The position numbers were made by a program, and so were the translations under genes. A stretch of 64,000 nucleotides of DNA. Origin: Mycolicibacterium fluoranthenivorans (lineage in GTDB: Bacteria; Actinomycetota; Actinomycetes; Mycobacteriales; Mycobacteriaceae). Positions 8,866 through 19,286 of this stretch are shown here, piece after piece. Under the pieces are notes generated by a model. That model ran no database searches. It saw only the letters and a list, made by a program, of their open reading frames with translations, and was not told the origin of the DNA. The first letter of the stretch is position 1, and every line of letters begins with the position of its first letter. Location of the stretch: positions 2,604,001 to 2,668,000 of the forward strand of contig NZ_JAANOW010000001.1 in NCBI RefSeq assembly GCF_011758805.1. Reading direction: 5' to 3'.

Positions 8866-10080
8866 GTGCCCTCTCTGACCGTTGCGCAGGCCCGTCGCAT
8901 CGCCATCGCCGCGCAGGGCTTCCACGAGCCTCGTCCCGCGGGCGCCGTCACCCGCGCGCATCTGAAGCGATTGATCGCCAGAATCCAGGTGCTGCAGCTG
9001 GATTCGATATCGGTCGCGGTGCGTGCCCACTACGCGCCGGTGTTCAGCCGGCTCGGCGGCTACGACCGCGATGTGCTGGACCGGGCCGCCTGGAGCCACA
9101 GTGCGAGGAGTCCGCGGTTGCTGGTCGAGTACTGGGCGCACGAGGCGGCGCTGATGGCGGTCGAGGACTGGCCGCTGCTGCGCTGGCGCATGCGGGAATA
9201 CACGCACGGCCGGTGGGGTACCGAGATCGTCCGCAAGAACCAGCAGCTGGTCGAGGACGTCCTCGCCGCCGTGGACGTGCTCGGGCCGTCCACCGCCGGT
9301 CAGATCGAGGCGCACCTGGAGTCTGAACCGCGTGGCCGCAAAGGTCCCGCCAAGAAGGAGATGTGGGATCGCAGCGATACCAAGTGGGTGGCCGAGGCGC
9401 TGTTCGCCTCCGGCAGGCTGACGACGGCGACCCGGGTGGGTTTTGCTCGGCACTACGACCTGGCCGAGAAGGTGCTGCCGCCGGACGTGGTGGCCCGTGA
9501 GGTTGATGATCAGGAAGCTGTGCGCGAGTTGATCTTGCGTGCCGCCGGTGCCCTCGGGGTGGCGACCGAGACGGATCTACGGGACTACTTCCGGCTGAGT
9601 CCCAAGCAGAGCAAGCCCACGGTGGCGGCGCTGGTAGCCGAAGGCGAACTCGAGCCGGTCGAGATCGACGGAACGCCCGCCTACCTGCGGGCCGGGCAGA
9701 AGGTGCCGCGCCTCGACCGGGGCACGGCGCTGCTGTGCCCGTTCGATCCGCTGATCTTCTTCCGGCCCCGGGTGGAGCGCCTGTTCGGCTTTCACTACCG
9801 CATCGAGATCTATGTACCCGCACCGAAGCGCCAATTCGGTTACTACGTATGGCCTTTCCTTCTCGACGGTGAGCTGGTGGGCCGGGTGGACCTCAAACGC
9901 GCCGACAACGCGCTGCATGTGGTCGGGGCGTTCGCCGAGGACGGCCAGGACCGGTCCCGAGTGGCCGCCGCCCTTTCCGTCGAGCTGCAGGCGATGGCCG
10001 GCTGGCTGGGCGTGGGCGGGGTGACGGTGGGCGATCGCGGGGATCTGGCCGTGCCGCTGCGCCGCGTGGTCGGGAGCTAG
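8866..10080 (+). CDS. Winged-helix HTH_42 protein, AlkX/YcaQ-like DNA glycosylase family
   Basis: A 404-residue HTH_42 (formerly DUF1006) protein. Early residues VLQLDSISVAVRAHYAPVF carry a Q-x-D motif at the position where YcaQ/AlkX glycosylases have QxD; azinomycin-resistance AlkZ proteins have QxQ. Later CPFDPLIFFRPR and FGYYVWPFL are typical of the family. E. coli YcaQ unhooks interstrand crosslinks, so a DNA-repair role is reasonable, though untested here. The GTG start sits 14 nt after dfrA, suggesting read-through. It converges with the glycoside hydrolase gene with a 4-bp overlap. Confidence 0.75.
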   Translation: MPSLTVAQARRIAIAAQGFHEPRPAGAVTRAHLKRLIARIQVLQLDSISVAVRAHYAPVFSRLGGYDRDVLDRAAWSHSARSPRLLVEYWAHEAALMAVEDWPLLRWRMREYTHGRWGTEIVRKNQQLVEDVLAAVDVLGPSTAGQIEAHLESEPRGRKGPAKKEMWDRSDTKWVAEALFASGRLTTATRVGFARHYDLAEKVLPPDVVAREVDDQEAVRELILRAAGALGVATETDLRDYFRLSPKQSKPTVAALVAEGELEPVEIDGTPAYLRAGQKVPRLDRGTALLCPFDPLIFFRPRVERLFGFHYRIEIYVPAPKRQFGYYVWPFLLDGELVGRVDLKRADNALHVVGAFAEDGQDRSRVAAALSVELQAMAGWLGVGGVTVGDRGDLAVPLRRVVGS

Positions 10081-12128
10081 TCGGCACTCTCGTGCGAGGT
10101 GCTCGTCGACTCGGAGCTCTGCGCCTTGGATGCCCCGCTCTGGCGGTGGGTTGCGGCGCGCTGCGCGGTTGACGGTGCGGTGCGTCGCGGCGATGTGGTG
10201 GACGCGGTCGACGATGTCGACTCGTCGGCGGTCGCCTTGGCGGGCTTGGTCCGCTTGGTCTTCTTCTGTGGCTTGGCGGTCTTCGTGGACGTCGACGCCG
10301 CCGTGGTGTCGGACGCCGCATCGGTATCGCCCGCCTTGGTCGTCGACGAGGGGTCCGTCGACGCCGAGGTGGCGGAATCCTTCGCAGTGTCGGCGGTCGA
10401 GGACGTCTCCTGCGCGGCGGACGTGGTTTCCGCCGTGGTGGCCGCCTTCTCCTCCGTGGCGGAAGCCGTGACGGTGTCGGTCGACTCCGCCTGAGTCACC
10501 GCGGATGCCGCGACCGTCGCCGAGGTTTTGGCCACCGCGGATGTTGCTGACGTCGTGGAGGTTTCGGATACCGCCGTCGTCTCTGCGGCGGTGGTATCCG
10601 CCTCGGCGGTGACTGTCGAGGCCACCGTGGCCGATGTCGCCGTCGCGGCCAGGGCGGTGGTGCCGGTGGTCGTCGACGTGGTCGAGGTGGTCGACGTGGC
10701 TGATGCCTTGGCGGCCGACAGTGCCGTCGTGACCGCACTGACCACGCTGTTCAGTGCCGTGGTGATGCCGGTCTGTACGTTGCCCACCGCCGTCGAAAGA
10801 CTGTTGACCACCGCGGTGGCGATCACCTTGATGCTCGTCAGCTGCGCCCACGCGGCGCCGAACGTGGTGCCGATCGTGGCTTTGATCGAGACGATGAACT
10901 GCTGCAGGTTCTTCACGAATCGGGTGTACGCGTTGCCGTCGTCGGTCTCGGTGGGGAAGACGGGCGTGTACCCGGCCTCGGCCAGGGTCGGGTTGGCTGC
11001 CAGCCAGGCGGCGAGCACAGCCGCCGCATCCTTGGCGGTCCAGTCGTCGGTGTAGAGGCCCCAGTTGTCCTCGATGTTGCCGTCGCCGGTGTCCTGATCC
11101 ACCAGTGAGTAGATGAACATCGGCCCCACGCCCGTCAGGGTCGACCACGCCTCGAGGAAATCCTGGAGAAACTCCGATTGCATTGCCTCGGTGTACGAAC
11201 CGGTGGTGGGCATACCGTACTCGGTGGCCCAGATCAGCTTGTCCGTATCGCCATTGGCATCCATCAGGGCGCGGATTGCCTCGACCTGCTCGATGGCCGA
11301 ATCGACCGTGCCGGTGCCGGCGCTGAATTCGCTCGCCAGGCTGTAGGGGTGGATAGACAGCGCATCGAAGTAGTCGGCCGCACCGGCGGCGTACATCTGC
11401 TCGATGAAGTCGACGGCATTGATCGTGTCCGTACCCAGCGATACTCCGGAGCCCACCACCCCGCCGACTACGGTGGCATCGGGGTCGGCGGCCTTGATGG
11501 CGGTGTAGGCAGCTTTGAGAAGTTCGGTGTAGTCCTGTGCCGACGGCGTCGGTGACCATCCCAGATATCCGTTGGGCTCGTTCCAGACCTCGTACGCGGA
11601 GATCAGCTGGTTTCCGTCGTTGGCACTGGCGCCATACCGGGTGGCCAGTGCGCTGACGAACGACGCGTAGTCCGTGTAATCGGACGGCTCCCCGTTGGCG
11701 ACGGTGTAGCCGTAGTCCGAGGCCCAGGTCGGGGTGCTGGTGACACAGGCGGTGACGGCGATCCCGCGTTCGGCGGCCGCGGCGATGACGGTGTCGAGAC
11801 TCGACCAGTCGTACTCGCCCTCGGTGGCTTCGATGTTGCGCCAGGGCACCAGGATGCGAATCTGAGTGACACCCAGCGCGTCCAGGCTGTCCATGGCGGA
11901 GGCGAGGTCGTCGGCGGACATGTAGTAGAAGTCGGATTCGGCGATGCCCGCCGCGGTCGAACTGGTGTCGACCGTGGCGGTCAGGACGTAGGGCGACGTG
12001 GCTTGCCGGATGGCGCGGGGTTCCGGCGGCGTGGACAGGTGCGCGCCCGCGGTCACCACGATCGCGGCCAACAGGGGGGCGCCGAATTTGACCGAATCGG
12101 TGCCACAGCGGCCAAGGATCTTCTTCAT
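10077..12128 (-). CDS. Secreted clan GH-A glycoside hydrolase-like protein with Thr/Ser/Ala-rich tail
   Basis: About 683 residues. An N-terminal signal sequence (MKKILGRCGTDSVKFGAPLLA and on) precedes a TIM-barrel glycosidase domain, roughly residues 45-345. The motif YEVWNEPNGYLGW holds the likely acid/base glutamate, and WATEYGMP the likely nucleophile, as in GH5/GH39-type enzymes. After residue 400 a helical stretch leads into about 200 residues almost entirely of Thr, Ser, Ala, Val, Asp and Glu, ending in a Lys-rich patch and a Ser/Thr tail. The start with GGAG at 8-nt spacing is chosen; two upstream ATGs are possible. The substrate is unknown. Confidence 0.75.
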   Translation of the reverse strand: MKKILGRCGTDSVKFGAPLLAAIVVTAGAHLSTPPEPRAIRQATSPYVLTATVDTSSTAAGIAESDFYYMSADDLASAMDSLDALGVTQIRILVPWRNIEATEGEYDWSSLDTVIAAAAERGIAVTACVTSTPTWASDYGYTVANGEPSDYTDYASFVSALATRYGASANDGNQLISAYEVWNEPNGYLGWSPTPSAQDYTELLKAAYTAIKAADPDATVVGGVVGSGVSLGTDTINAVDFIEQMYAAGAADYFDALSIHPYSLASEFSAGTGTVDSAIEQVEAIRALMDANGDTDKLIWATEYGMPTTGSYTEAMQSEFLQDFLEAWSTLTGVGPMFIYSLVDQDTGDGNIEDNWGLYTDDWTAKDAAAVLAAWLAANPTLAEAGYTPVFPTETDDGNAYTRFVKNLQQFIVSIKATIGTTFGAAWAQLTSIKVIATAVVNSLSTAVGNVQTGITTALNSVVSAVTTALSAAKASATSTTSTTSTTTGTTALAATATSATVASTVTAEADTTAAETTAVSETSTTSATSAVAKTSATVAASAVTQAESTDTVTASATEEKAATTAETTSAAQETSSTADTAKDSATSASTDPSSTTKAGDTDAASDTTAASTSTKTAKPQKKTKRTKPAKATADESTSSTASTTSPRRTAPSTAQRAATHRQSGASKAQSSESTSTSHESAD

Positions 12129-12220
12129 TGCCATGACTCCAGTCACTCTCTACTAAAAGTGCTCCAGCGAATGCTGCAGACCTTAAGCACGTTGACAGGA
12201 ATTGTCTTTGTTTCCCGGCT

Positions 12221-12261
12221 AAATATATGCGCAACTATTGGCACAGTGCGCGCATATATTT
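12221..12261. repeat. 12-bp perfect inverted repeat in long upstream region of the glycoside hydrolase
   Basis: AAATATATGCGC and its exact complement GCGCATATATTT are separated by 17 bp. The element lies about 90-130 bp upstream of the glycoside hydrolase start in an unusually AT-rich gap (about 12150-12530) where I see no gene. It could be a regulator binding site or an RNA hairpin in an mRNA leader. Confidence 0.5.
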
Positions 12262-12612
12262 CTCATAGGCGGTAACAATTATCTGCATTAGGGCAAACTG
12301 TCAACGCATGCCATTCGTCAATTACACGGACTGGGCTCAGCGTGACAATTGGCGTCAAATTGCCTGTGGTGGAGAGAGTTTAGGGACAGGTGTCGATATT
12401 CCGACCTTTGTATGCGGCAAATCAAACTCTCGGTTGCAAATGTAGTAAATATCCGCCAGTCATTCTGCGCAACCGAACCAGTCCGATTGGCCCGGGCCGC
12501 CGTCTCATTTTCTGAGGAATTTCACAGCTGAAGAGACGGCCGGGTCGAATGCAGCGGTGCGGCTATGCCTTTCCCGGGCAGCGGTGCGGGCGTCGGGTCC
12601 GGGCGCTCGAGA

Positions 12613-12658
12613 GCGGAAAGCGATACCGCCGGCGATCGCCGGCGATATCGCTTTCCGC
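12613..12658 (-). terminator. Strong hairpin terminator after the APC permease gene
   Basis: A 46-bp near-perfect inverted repeat, outer arms GCGGAAAGCGAT and ATCGCTTTCCGC with GCCGGCGATCGCCGGC at the centre, lies just past the permease stop codon. There is no U tract, which is usual for mycobacterial intrinsic terminators. Confidence 0.6.
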
Positions 12659-12674
12659 GGTTGACTGGCGGCGG

Positions 12675-14069
12675 TTACGCGTCGTGGACGGGGACCGATG
12701 CGCGCCGGCCGCGTGCGACGTTGACGCCGAAGACGATGGCGCCGATCGCCAGCCACACCAGGCCGCCGATCTTCGCCAGTGGATCGGCATTGAACAGGAC
12801 GTAGGCGATGATCATGAAGCCCACCGCGGGCACCACCAGGTGCAGCAGGTAGTTCTTCGACTTCTGGCGCACCAGGTAGTACCAGGCCACCGAGATGTGC
12901 AGCAGGCAGAACCCGAACAGGGCGCCGAAGTTCACCAGTGAGGAGATCAGCCCGATCTGGCCCACGAAGAACAGCACCAGCACCAGGCTCAGCGCGCTGA
13001 CCACCAGGATGGCGGCGAACGGCACCCGGCGTGAGCTGATGATGGACAGGAATGCCGGCAGCTGACGGTCCCGGCTCATCGAGAACAGCAGCCGGCTGGT
13101 CGCGGCTTGAGCCGCCATGGCGTTCGCGAATCCCACGGCCAGCACGTTGACCACGAAGAACGCGTTCATCCAACCGGTGTTCGAGGCGGCCTGCACCAAC
13201 AGGAAGAAGGCGTTACCGACCTCGTCGTCGCTGAAGGATTCGCGGCCGCCGGCGAGCAGGCTGGCAAGCCAGGTCTGGGCGATGAACAGGCCGGCGACGA
13301 CGAACAACGCGATGATCATCGCGCGGCCCGCGGGATTGCGCTTGCCCGTGGATTCCTCGGCCAGCGTGGAGATCCCGTCGAAGCCGAGGAAGCTCAGCAC
13401 GGCGATGGACAGGGCGCCCGCGATCAGCGGGGCGCTGATGGCGCCCGAGTTCCAGATTGGTGTGGTGCTCCACATGACATGGGGCAGGGTCTGGCCGTTG
13501 ATGGCGCGCACCGCGATGACCACGAACACCACCAGGAACACCAGCTCGATGGCCAGGAACAGTCGGTTCACGATCTTCAGCGACCCGACGCCCAGCAGAT
13601 TGATGACGGTGTTGACGACCACGAAGACGACGGCCCACACCCAGCGCGGGGTACCCGGGAAGAGGCCGATCATGGATTCTGCGGCGAACACGTACAGCAA
13701 GGTGGGGATCAGCAGATAGTCCAGCAGGATGGCCCAGCCTGCGAAGAATCCGAGCCCGGGGTGGATGCCGCGGCCCACGTAGGCGAACACCGAGCCGGCC
13801 AGCGGAAAAGACTTGGCCATCTGTGCGTATGCCAGTGCGGTGAACACCATGGCGACCAGGCCGATGAGATAGACCAGCGGCACCATGCCGGAGGCGCTGT
13901 TGTACACGGTGCCGAAGATGGTCCACGGCGCGATGGGCACCATGAACACGAGCCCGTAGACGATGAGGTCGACGGTCGACATCGACCGGTTGAGTTCCTG
14001 TTTGTACCCGAATGATTCGAGGCTGCGTTGCCCCTCACCGGTGGTGAGGTGGGCGGAGGTGGTGGCCAT
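12675..14069 (-). CDS. APC superfamily amino-acid permease
   Basis: A 464-residue inner-membrane protein with about twelve hydrophobic helices. The APC signature is seen in the first helix region (IVYGLVFMVPIAPWTIFG), then FPLAGSVFAYVGRG and LGFDGISTLAEES, which resemble ethanolamine and amino-acid transporters. It probably imports an amino acid or amine. It lies 30 bp downstream of the S33 peptidase gene on the same strand, and the two probably form an operon that frees and imports, or imports and processes, a peptide or amide substrate (inference). Confidence 0.85.
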   Translation of the reverse strand: MATTSAHLTTGEGQRSLESFGYKQELNRSMSTVDLIVYGLVFMVPIAPWTIFGTVYNSASGMVPLVYLIGLVAMVFTALAYAQMAKSFPLAGSVFAYVGRGIHPGLGFFAGWAILLDYLLIPTLLYVFAAESMIGLFPGTPRWVWAVVFVVVNTVINLLGVGSLKIVNRLFLAIELVFLVVFVVIAVRAINGQTLPHVMWSTTPIWNSGAISAPLIAGALSIAVLSFLGFDGISTLAEESTGKRNPAGRAMIIALFVVAGLFIAQTWLASLLAGGRESFSDDEVGNAFFLLVQAASNTGWMNAFFVVNVLAVGFANAMAAQAATSRLLFSMSRDRQLPAFLSIISSRRVPFAAILVVSALSLVLVLFFVGQIGLISSLVNFGALFGFCLLHISVAWYYLVRQKSKNYLLHLVVPAVGFMIIAYVLFNADPLAKIGGLVWLAIGAIVFGVNVARGRRASVPVHDA

Positions 14070-14099
14070 GGGTGTGTCCTGTCGGATTGGTGGTGGGGA

Positions 14100-15029
14100 T
14101 CAGACCCGGGCGTCGGCGGCCAGATCGTGCAGGGCCAAGAAATCCGCGATCACCGCGCGGAATTCCTCGGGTTTCTCCAGGTGCGTGCAGTGGCTGGTGT
14201 CGGGGAAGACGTGACTGCGGGCGTCGGGGATGTGGTCGACGTAGGGCTGCCACGTCGCCGGGGTGGCTTCGTCGAATTCGCCGGCGACGACGAGCACGGG
14301 TGCGGTGATCGAGGGCAGGCGCTCGATCACCGTCCAGTGGCGCATCGTGCCGATGACGTGAAACTCGTTGGGGCCGTTCATGGTGTGGTAGACGGTGGGC
14401 TCGTCCAACATCTGTGCCTCGCTGTCGGCGAAGTCCTTGGGCATCGGCACCACCCGGCAGACGTGGCGGCGGTAGAACTCTTCGGTGGCGGCCAGGTATT
14501 CGGGATCGGTGACGGTGCCGTCGGCCTCGTGGCGGTCCAGGGCGGCTTGCGTGTCGGCGGGGAGCTGCGCCCGCAGTTCGGCTGCGCCCTCGACCCACAG
14601 TTGCATCGACGCCGGGGAGTTGCAGATGGTCAGCGACGCCAGCCCGTCGGGTCGCAGGACGGCGATCTCGGCGCCGAGCATGCCGCCCCAGGACTGTCCC
14701 AGCACGTGGTAGGACTCGATGCCCAGCGCGGTCCGGACGGCGTGGAATTCCTCGACGAACAGTTTCGGGGTCCAGAAGTCGGTCGGCGCGTCGGGCAGAT
14801 GGGTGCTGCGGCCGCAGCCGATCTGGTCGTAGTGCACCACGGTGCGGCCGGTCTCGTCGGCGAGTGCGGCGATGTTGGCGACGTAGTCGTGCGCCATCCC
14901 GGGTCCGCCGTGCAGGACGATCAGGGGCAGCGCCGCGGGGCGCGGGTTGTCGGGGGTCGTGATCTGGACCCAGGTCTCGTGCTCGCGGAACGGGACCATG
15001 CGGGTGAAACGTGGCATGAGGCTCAGCAT
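14100..15029 (-). CDS. Proline iminopeptidase-like alpha/beta hydrolase (peptidase S33)
   Basis: A 309-residue alpha/beta hydrolase. LHGGPG is the oxyanion motif of prolyl iminopeptidases, GQSWGG the nucleophile elbow with the catalytic Ser, and VVAGEFDEATP and the DTSHCTHLE histidine region complete the triad. S33 enzymes remove N-terminal proline or hydrolyse related amides. Two possible ATG starts lie 12 nt apart. A TAACGT -10 candidate overlaps a palindromic operator just upstream, shared with the divergent GntR regulator. Confidence 0.8.
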   Translation of the reverse strand: MLSLMPRFTRMVPFREHETWVQITTPDNPRPAALPLIVLHGGPGMAHDYVANIAALADETGRTVVHYDQIGCGRSTHLPDAPTDFWTPKLFVEEFHAVRTALGIESYHVLGQSWGGMLGAEIAVLRPDGLASLTICNSPASMQLWVEGAAELRAQLPADTQAALDRHEADGTVTDPEYLAATEEFYRRHVCRVVPMPKDFADSEAQMLDEPTVYHTMNGPNEFHVIGTMRHWTVIERLPSITAPVLVVAGEFDEATPATWQPYVDHIPDARSHVFPDTSHCTHLEKPEEFRAVIADFLALHDLAADARV

Positions 15030-15035
15030 GGGACG

Positions 15036-15062
15036 TTAAAGGTCTCGCTGCAAGACCATTAA
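15036..15062. promoter_or_regulatory. Candidate GntR operator in the divergent peptidase/regulator promoter
   Basis: A 27-bp inverted repeat has 10-bp arms TTAAAGGTCT and AGACCATTAA with one mismatch and a 7-bp spacer. It overlaps the likely -10 (TAACGT on the minus strand) of the peptidase-permease operon. The GGTCT/AGACC core resembles the TGGT-ACCA type sites bound by FadR-subfamily GntR proteins, and a gene for one starts 35 bp away. Confidence 0.6.
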
Positions 15063-15097
15063 TCAGCTTTTAACATTCGGTATCGATACTGTGCGCA

Positions 15098-15889
15098 ATG
15101 ACTGTGGAAGGGAGTGCCGCGATGACCCGGTCGGTCGGCGTGGGCATGCCCGGACTCTTGGAGAGCCGGCTTCAGTCGCCTTCGCGGGTGGACGAGATCA
15201 CCGATCGGCTGGTCACGGCCATTGCCATCGGGGAGTACCTGCCCGGGGCGCGGCTGCCGTCCGAACGAGATCTCGCCGCGGCCCTGTGTGTCGGCCGGAT
15301 GACGGTACGTGCGGCGCTGGCCCGGCTGGTCGAGCGGGGACTGGTCGAAACCAGGCGGGGTCGCGGTGGCGGAAGTTACGTGCTGTTGCAATGGCCGGAA
15401 TCCTCCACCGACTCGGTGGGGCGCACGCTGACCATCCGGGTCGGGGAGCTACGTGACCGGTGCGACGCCATCTGCCGGCTGCACGGCGCGGTCTGCCGGG
15501 CGGCGGCCGAATCCCGTTCGGACGGCGATATCGCCATGTTGCGGGACCGGCTGGCCGCGTACGGCGATGCCGAGAGCGGACTGGCGGCACAACAGGCCGA
15601 CAGTGCGCTGCACCTGGCCATCATGGACGCGGCGCACAACGCCGTCCTCAAACAGGTGCTGCTGGAACTGGAGGCCTCGGTGAGCATCGGTGCGCCCGCG
15701 CACGTGTGGGGCGAACCCGAGACCATGCGGCAGATGGAGATTCGGGCCTTGCGTGAGCACGAGCACCTCATCGACGCGATCGCCGACGGTCGCGGTGACG
15801 ATGCCGAGGCGCTGGCGCGTGCGCATGTGGCCATCGACTTCGAGAACATCTCCACGGCGATGCGCCGCGCCGGCGTGCTCGTGGAGTGA
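15098..15889 (+). CDS. GntR family regulator, FadR (FCD) subfamily
   Basis: A 263-residue regulator. An N-terminal winged helix (LPSERDLAAALCVGRMTVRAAL ... GLVETRRGRGGGSYV, residues about 45-100) is followed by a helical FCD effector domain with a metal-binding type histidine region (ADSALHLAIMDAAHN, then REHEHLIDAI). GATACT precedes the ATG by 7 nt, so it is probably leaderless. It is divergent from the S33 peptidase and APC permease genes and likely represses them until an organic acid or amino-acid-like ligand binds. Confidence 0.85.
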   Translation: MTVEGSAAMTRSVGVGMPGLLESRLQSPSRVDEITDRLVTAIAIGEYLPGARLPSERDLAAALCVGRMTVRAALARLVERGLVETRRGRGGGSYVLLQWPESSTDSVGRTLTIRVGELRDRCDAICRLHGAVCRAAAESRSDGDIAMLRDRLAAYGDAESGLAAQQADSALHLAIMDAAHNAVLKQVLLELEASVSIGAPAHVWGEPETMRQMEIRALREHEHLIDAIADGRGDDAEALARAHVAIDFENISTAMRRAGVLVE

Positions 15890-15911
15890 ATCCGGCCGGG
15901 CCCGTTCGCCG

Positions 15912-17496
<1,585 letters not shown>

Positions 17497-17565
17497 TCGC
17501 TACTGGGCTATTGAGCACGCCCCTTTTCCAGAGCCTGCCAGCCGGATGGGCGATCACTGCTTGTG

Positions 17566-17571
17566 TAGGCT
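17566..17571 (+). promoter_or_regulatory. Leaderless -10 element (TAGGCT) of the foreign rnj operon
   Basis: TAGGCT, 7 nt, then GTG: the same leaderless layout as host genes, although this is the left end of the foreign block. It favours the GTG start over an ATG 33 nt upstream and gives the block its own promoter. Confidence 0.55.
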
Positions 17572-17578
17572 GCGTCTG

Positions 17579-19267
17579 GTGACCATTGCAGCGCCAATGC
17601 CTCTGGCTGAGGACGACATAAATGCCCTAAGAATCTACTCTCTAGGCGGCATCGGCGAGATCGGCCGCAACATGACAGTGTTTGAGTCGCAAGGCCGTCT
17701 TCTTATCGTCGATTGTGGTGTGATGTTCCCTGAGTCCGAGCACCCGGGCATCGACGTCATCCTTCCCGATATGAGAGCTATCGAAGATAGGTTGGCCGAT
17801 ATCGAAGCACTGGTCCTGACACACGGCCATGAGGATCATATAGGCGCGATACCTTTTCTACTCCGGATGCGACCGGATTTGCCAGTTGTCGGTGCTGAGT
17901 TCACCCTTGCGCTCGTGGGCGCAAAGTGCGCGGAGAAAGGTCTCAAACCGCGGACGATTGAGGTCGTTCCGGGTCAGAATATTGAGTTTGGCCCATACCG
18001 CTGTGAATTCATTTCGGTATGTCATTCGATTCCCGATTCCATGGCGATTGCCATTCGCACCACTGCGGGGCTTATTTTGCATACGGGGGATCTTAAGCTC
18101 GATCAACTCCCAATCGACGGCGTGACAACGGATCTCTCCAGATTTGGCGCACTCGGCGCGGAGGGCGTGGATCTGCTCCTGGTCGATTCTACAAATGCCG
18201 ATGTGCCGGGATTCGTAGGATACGAACGAGATATCGCTCCGGTGCTGGACAACCAGGTGCGCCGTGCTCGCGGTCGCGTGATTATGACTTCTTTCGCGAG
18301 CAATATCCACCGTATTCAGCAAGCAGTGGACGTCGCGATATCCAACGAGCGTAACATCTGTTTCGTAGGTAGGTCTATGCTGCGAAATGTTGCGATAGCA
18401 CAAGAGCGTGGCTTGCTGGTCGTCCCTAGTGGATCCGAAGTATCTATTAGTGAGGCAGCGACCATGCCGGATCATCGTCTCGCGATAGTGTGTACTGGTT
18501 CGCAGGGCGAACCGCTATCCGCCCTCGCGCGGATGGCAGAAGGTACGCACAGACAAATTTCGATCACTGAAGGCGATTTGATACTATTCGCCTCTTCTCT
18601 CGTTCCGGGTAACGAAACCGCGGTGTACCGGCTAGTTAATAATCTCATACATAAGGGCGCTAGCGTAATCACGCAGAATGACTATCCGATTCACGTATCT
18701 GGTCACGCGAATGCTGGCGAGCTATTATTTCTCTATAATTTGATAAAGCCTCGAAATGTCGTTCCGGTACACGGTGAATGGCGGCATCTAGCGGCCAATG
18801 CCAGATTGGCGAAGCTCACTGGAATTGATGAACGCAATGTGCTGGTGGCTCGAAATGGGTTAGTGATGGACCTTCGAAACGGCGTTTTGGAGACGGCCGG
18901 TCAGTTGCCTGTAGGCATGGTTTACGTTGACGGGAGCGTGGTGGGTGACATCGACGATACGACCATTTCGCACCGGCGCATCCTCGGCGAGGATGGATTC
19001 ATTTCTGCTATAGCCACTGTAGATCTCAATGCCCGCTGCACCGTGGGCAAGCCCGTACTTAACGCACGGGGGTTCTCGGCGGACTCGACAGCCCTCGAAA
19101 CCGTATCAATCGAGGTAGAAGCCGCGGTAAAGCAAGCCCTGGAAGATAGTGAGGTTACTCCCGAGCACCTCGTTAGGGAGATGCGACGAGTCATTGGCCG
19201 TTGGGTTTCGAGGACATATAAGCGGAAGCCGATGATCGTACCGACTGTGGTCGAGATAAGCTCCTGA
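17579..19267 (+). CDS. rnj: Ribonuclease J, divergent horizontally acquired copy
   Basis: A 562-residue RNase J, a cytoplasmic metallo-beta-lactamase-fold 5'-3' exo/endonuclease for mRNA decay and rRNA maturation. Catalytic motifs are intact: THGHEDHIGAIPF, LHTGDLKLDQLP, DSTNADVPGF, and HVSGHANAGELLF followed by PVHGEWRHL. Base composition is clearly more AT-rich than dapA or ftsK, with codons such as ATA and TTA. HGEWRHL and the ending WVSRTYKRKPMIVPTVVEISS are closer to Streptomyces-type RNase J than to the HGTWRML and WVGETYRRQPM forms I recall from mycobacteria. It probably supplies the cell's RNase J, since the resident copy survives only as a 3' remnant in this window. Confidence 0.92.
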   Translation: MTIAAPMPLAEDDINALRIYSLGGIGEIGRNMTVFESQGRLLIVDCGVMFPESEHPGIDVILPDMRAIEDRLADIEALVLTHGHEDHIGAIPFLLRMRPDLPVVGAEFTLALVGAKCAEKGLKPRTIEVVPGQNIEFGPYRCEFISVCHSIPDSMAIAIRTTAGLILHTGDLKLDQLPIDGVTTDLSRFGALGAEGVDLLLVDSTNADVPGFVGYERDIAPVLDNQVRRARGRVIMTSFASNIHRIQQAVDVAISNERNICFVGRSMLRNVAIAQERGLLVVPSGSEVSISEAATMPDHRLAIVCTGSQGEPLSALARMAEGTHRQISITEGDLILFASSLVPGNETAVYRLVNNLIHKGASVITQNDYPIHVSGHANAGELLFLYNLIKPRNVVPVHGEWRHLAANARLAKLTGIDERNVLVARNGLVMDLRNGVLETAGQLPVGMVYVDGSVVGDIDDTTISHRRILGEDGFISAIATVDLNARCTVGKPVLNARGFSADSTALETVSIEVEAAVKQALEDSEVTPEHLVREMRRVIGRWVSRTYKRKPMIVPTVVEISS

Positions 19268-19286
19268 GCGCGGTGTTACCTACGCC

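Noticed and set aside
9577..12234. An 885-codon minus-strand reading frame through the AlkX-like and glycoside hydrolase genes
   Set aside because: It is a frame-shifted shadow of the glycoside hydrolase and the antisense of the AlkX-like gene, His/Arg-rich, with no domain.
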